Shown here: positions 61,521-64,000 of the stretch, one piece after another | Layout of the letters: every line of letters begins with the position of its first letter | How positions within the stretch are numbered: position 1 is the first letter of the stretch | NCBI GenBank assembly: GCA_005408345.1 | Contig: SEMN01000306.1 | Location: 310,001-374,000, forward strand | Reading direction: 5' to 3' | Length of the DNA: 64,000 bases | From: Macquaria australasica | Taxonomy: Eukaryota > Chordata > Actinopteri > Centrarchiformes > Percichthyidae | Position numbers and translations under genes: made by a program | The notes under the pieces: model-generated | What the model was told of the DNA's origin: nothing | Database searches by the model: none | Seen by the model: the letters and a program-made list of their open reading frames with translations, nothing else

Positions 61521-62718
61521 TGGTGTCACAGCAGCGAGACGTCCGTATGTTCCATATCCAGACGCTGTTTATGTATACAGGACAGATATCCAGCTGTGTA
61601 ATAGATGAGTGTGTGTGTGTCTATACTGGCAGCAAACTGCAGAGCGTGGAGCTATTAGAGCGGCTTTGCCAGACTGGTAGACACCCGACTTTCACTGTAG
61701 TGCACCATTATGTGCCGCCCCCCCGGAAGAGTCTGGCAATGTGTGGCTGAAGATGGAGAATGAAGAGAGGCAGATGCAGATGGCGAGGAAGGCAAACAGA
61801 GAGGAGGACGAGGCTAGTGACTCAGCTAGATGTGGATGCAGTATATAGGTTAAGAGGTTACACTGCATGTATGGTGTGGTCGTTTGTGTGTGGTGTACGT
61901 CTCTATATGTGCAGCTCACATGTCGTATGAACGGAACAGCTGGATGTTTGTGGAGCAGAGTGAAGACTGCATTTGGTTGCGTACGTGCTGCTCCAGTTCT
62001 GAGGCTTAGTGGTGAATTCAGGTCACAAGCAAGTCTACCCCCCCACTCCTTCCATCTTCCTCTCCATTCTTCCCTCTCCTGCCTTCTTGCCCCCTCATTT
62101 TTTTTACCTCTCTGCTGCAGCCCACATCCCTACCCTTTCCCATGCGGCAGATTATTTTTTCCATCTTCTGTCTTCATGCAGCCGAGTGCAAAGCCTAAGC
62201 ATCTGCTTGCATCCCTCTCCTCTCTGATTGCATTTCATCCCTCTCCATCCTTCTCTCTCTCTGTCTGCCTCTTCCCTGCTCTCCCCTTTGTTTCCTCTCT
62301 CTATGCTCATATCTGTGATCAGATTATGAGGCATATCATGGGATTAGTGAGTCTCATGGCATGTATTAAAGTGGGAGAGCTGAGGGATGGATAGAGCGGG
62401 TTGATGAGTATTTCATGGTAATGCGGCACCCAATCTCATATAGCACAAGGACTAAATGATGATAAAGAGCATCAAGGCCATCATCGTTATAGTCATCACG
62501 GGTGTGTTTGGCCATGGGGGCAAAGCAATAAAGACAAAAGTTATCTTCAGTGGCTGTGCAATAAGAGAGAGGAGATAATAGAAAGGGAGAACAAAACAGA
62601 CTTGTGCAGGGCTACTAGATATTCATCTGTGCTGAAGTGTTTCTTTCATATCGTCAAACTTTATGAAGATGTACAGGAAGTGATGGGAAGTGTAGTTTCA
62701 AGGAAATCTATCACTATC

Positions 62719-63063
62719 CGTGTTTCCGTTCAATTGTCAAGAATTTTAAGCGAACTTTTGAAATGTTGCAAGAAAGAAATGCAAATTAGGCGCGTTTCCA
62801 TCAACTGGTTTGAAGTGAATAAACTAGGCTTGTTGCAAAGCGTAGTTTGGTCAGAAGTTGGTGGTATAGACTACGCTTTACTCATGGCTGTAATCCGCCA
62901 GTAAACTGAAGAAGAAGTGGAGGTTATCAAAGGGAAATAAAACAAGTGGCCTTGGCCATCTAACCCATCTACGGGAGAAAAATGGAGAGAGGTCCTCAGA
63001 AATTTCCAGCTTTTCTAATGCGATACTTCAAAATGCGCATGAAAATACACTTATGGAAACACG
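62719..63063 (+). mobile_element. Possible MITE with CGTGTTTCC ends
   Basis: CGTGTTTCC at 62719-62727 and GGAAACACG at 63055-63063 are perfect inverted copies. A similar GCGTTTCCATCAACTGG lies inside. GTTTCCAT/ATGGAAAC ends are common in teleost short DNA elements. The 100-codon frame overlapping it (62602-62904) is not a gene. No target duplication was found. Confidence 0.45.
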
Positions 63064-63509
63064 ACTGCTGCCACTTGCTCCTCTCTCCACATACTTTTCT
63101 CTTTATGGGTTTCCCCCTTTTCAAGTCGTTTTCGTCAGCCTTTTTTCCCTCTGCAGCCTGCTTCACTCTTGTTCTTTTGTTCTAGTTTCGTCTCATTTTT
63201 CTTTCTTCCTCTTTGTGTGTGTTGTTCTGTCTCAGTCTCACTGTTTCCCCTCTTCATTTCTGTTTCTCTGTCTTCCAGACAGATGGCAGGTCTCGGGGTC
63301 ATGGTGAGGTGTCTGGGTGGGGTGATGGCCTACAGGGTGGAGGGTTATACTGCAGATGACATCCAGTCAGAGAGAATATCTCCTTTTTACTTTAGCTATC
63401 TCTCTCCTTCTCTGTCTTTCCACTTTCCTAAACATGTGCTCTCTCTGCCAGACGTACACATACAGTCCTGAGTCCTTGGCCTTCCTGCTGTGCCTCAGCG
63501 GTGTATACA

Positions 63510-63511
<2 letters not shown>

Positions 63512-63552
<41 letters not shown>
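63512..63552 (+). repeat. (GT)n microsatellite
   Basis: About 20 uninterrupted GT units. Confidence 0.95.
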
Positions 63553-63555
<3 letters not shown>

Positions 63556-64000
63556 ACAGAATGGGGTTTTGTGGAGAGAGACAGCCCCCAGAGTGGGGCA
63601 GGGAACAGATTGGAGTCTGAGCCTCCACGTCCTGACTCATTAATCTCCTCTTTAATTCATGGTCTCACCGGCAGCTCAACACACACACACTCGCACATTG
63701 ACACACACAGAGCCAGCGCCAAGGTCCAAAAGGAGACAGAAGAAGAGTACATACAGACACATTGATTCTGGCATAAACACCAGCAAGTGTCACCACAGAG
63801 GGGAGGTTTAGTTATTCAATTTCCTCATTTGTTTCCTTTCTACTGCTTGGAAATGATTCATCTCACTTCAAACCAGTTCTGTTGTCCCCTCACACCATCC
63901 CCTTAATGCCAGCACTGATCTCATGCTTAAGGTGGGAGTGATCCAGCCAAGAACGTGAAGTCGGCAGGAGTGTGCAATAGCTCAACAACTGATGGACGCT

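Larger units (their letters stand above)
53488..64000 (+). other. bcl2l1: bcl2l1 intron after BH2 split, continues beyond window
   Basis: No exon matching the Bcl-xL C-terminus (rest of BH2, transmembrane helix) was found. The region is filled with dispersed repeats, CA/GT and CT microsatellites and pyrimidine-rich blocks, annotated separately. Mammalian BCL2L1 also has a very long intron at this position. Confidence 0.65.

Noticed and set aside
60182..61750. Several + frames with His/Thr or Val/Cys repeats
   Set aside because: They are translations of CA/GT microsatellites.
1..64000. CRISPR arrays, phage, plasmid or bacterial operons
   Set aside because: No regularly spaced direct repeats, no ribosome-binding-site-led gene clusters, and clear vertebrate spliced genes throughout.

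Overview
The window is nuclear DNA of a ray-finned fish, most likely a percomorph teleost. The genes are split into many short exons with GT-AG introns, the proteins are clearly vertebrate, and the introns carry short inverted-repeat DNA elements, tRNA-derived SINEs and dense CA/GT microsatellites of the kind common in teleosts. No bacterial, phage, plasmid or CRISPR structure was seen.

Three protein-coding genes lie head to tail on the + strand. (1) The last coding exon of pard6b (11819-12750) encodes the half-CRIB motif, the PDZ domain and the C-terminus. It is followed by a long 3' UTR to about 16015. The upstream PB1-domain exons were not found and probably lie before base 1. (2) arfgef2 (BIG2, a brefeldin A-inhibited ARF guanine nucleotide exchange factor) is complete. 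I resolved 39 coding exons between 16752 and 46168. Their lengths sum to 5535 nt, which is exactly divisible by three and predicts 1844 residues. The 3' UTR ends near 47730. (3) bcl2l1 (Bcl-xL) begins near 48.6-50.1 kb with candidate non-coding first exons. Its main coding exon is 52726-53487 (BH4, BH3, BH1 and the start of BH2). The remaining window is its long intron; the exon for the rest of BH2 and the membrane anchor was not found.

Region by region: 1-11.8 kb is probably intergenic or pard6b intronic sequence. It holds a purine-rich block with G-quadruplex-type GGGA runs, an unrecognised Ser/Pro-rich ORF with a good splice acceptor, and several repeats. 11.8-16.0 kb is pard6b. 16.5-47.7 kb is arfgef2. 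48-53.5 kb is the 5' part of bcl2l1. 53.5-64 kb is repeat- and microsatellite-rich bcl2l1 intron.

The genes do not form a pathway or operon. PAR6B is a polarity scaffold, BIG2 activates ARF1/ARF3 at the trans-Golgi and recycling endosomes, and Bcl-xL blocks apoptosis at mitochondria. I did not find a novel biological system. The observations most worth checking are: a 108-nt stop-free intron inside the Sec7 domain; a UG-repeat beside the exon 14 acceptor; a GC donor (or alternative GT donor) at the last arfgef2 intron; a MITE inserted in a repeat whose uninterrupted relative lies 15 kb away; and very short upstream ORFs ahead of arfgef2 and bcl2l1.
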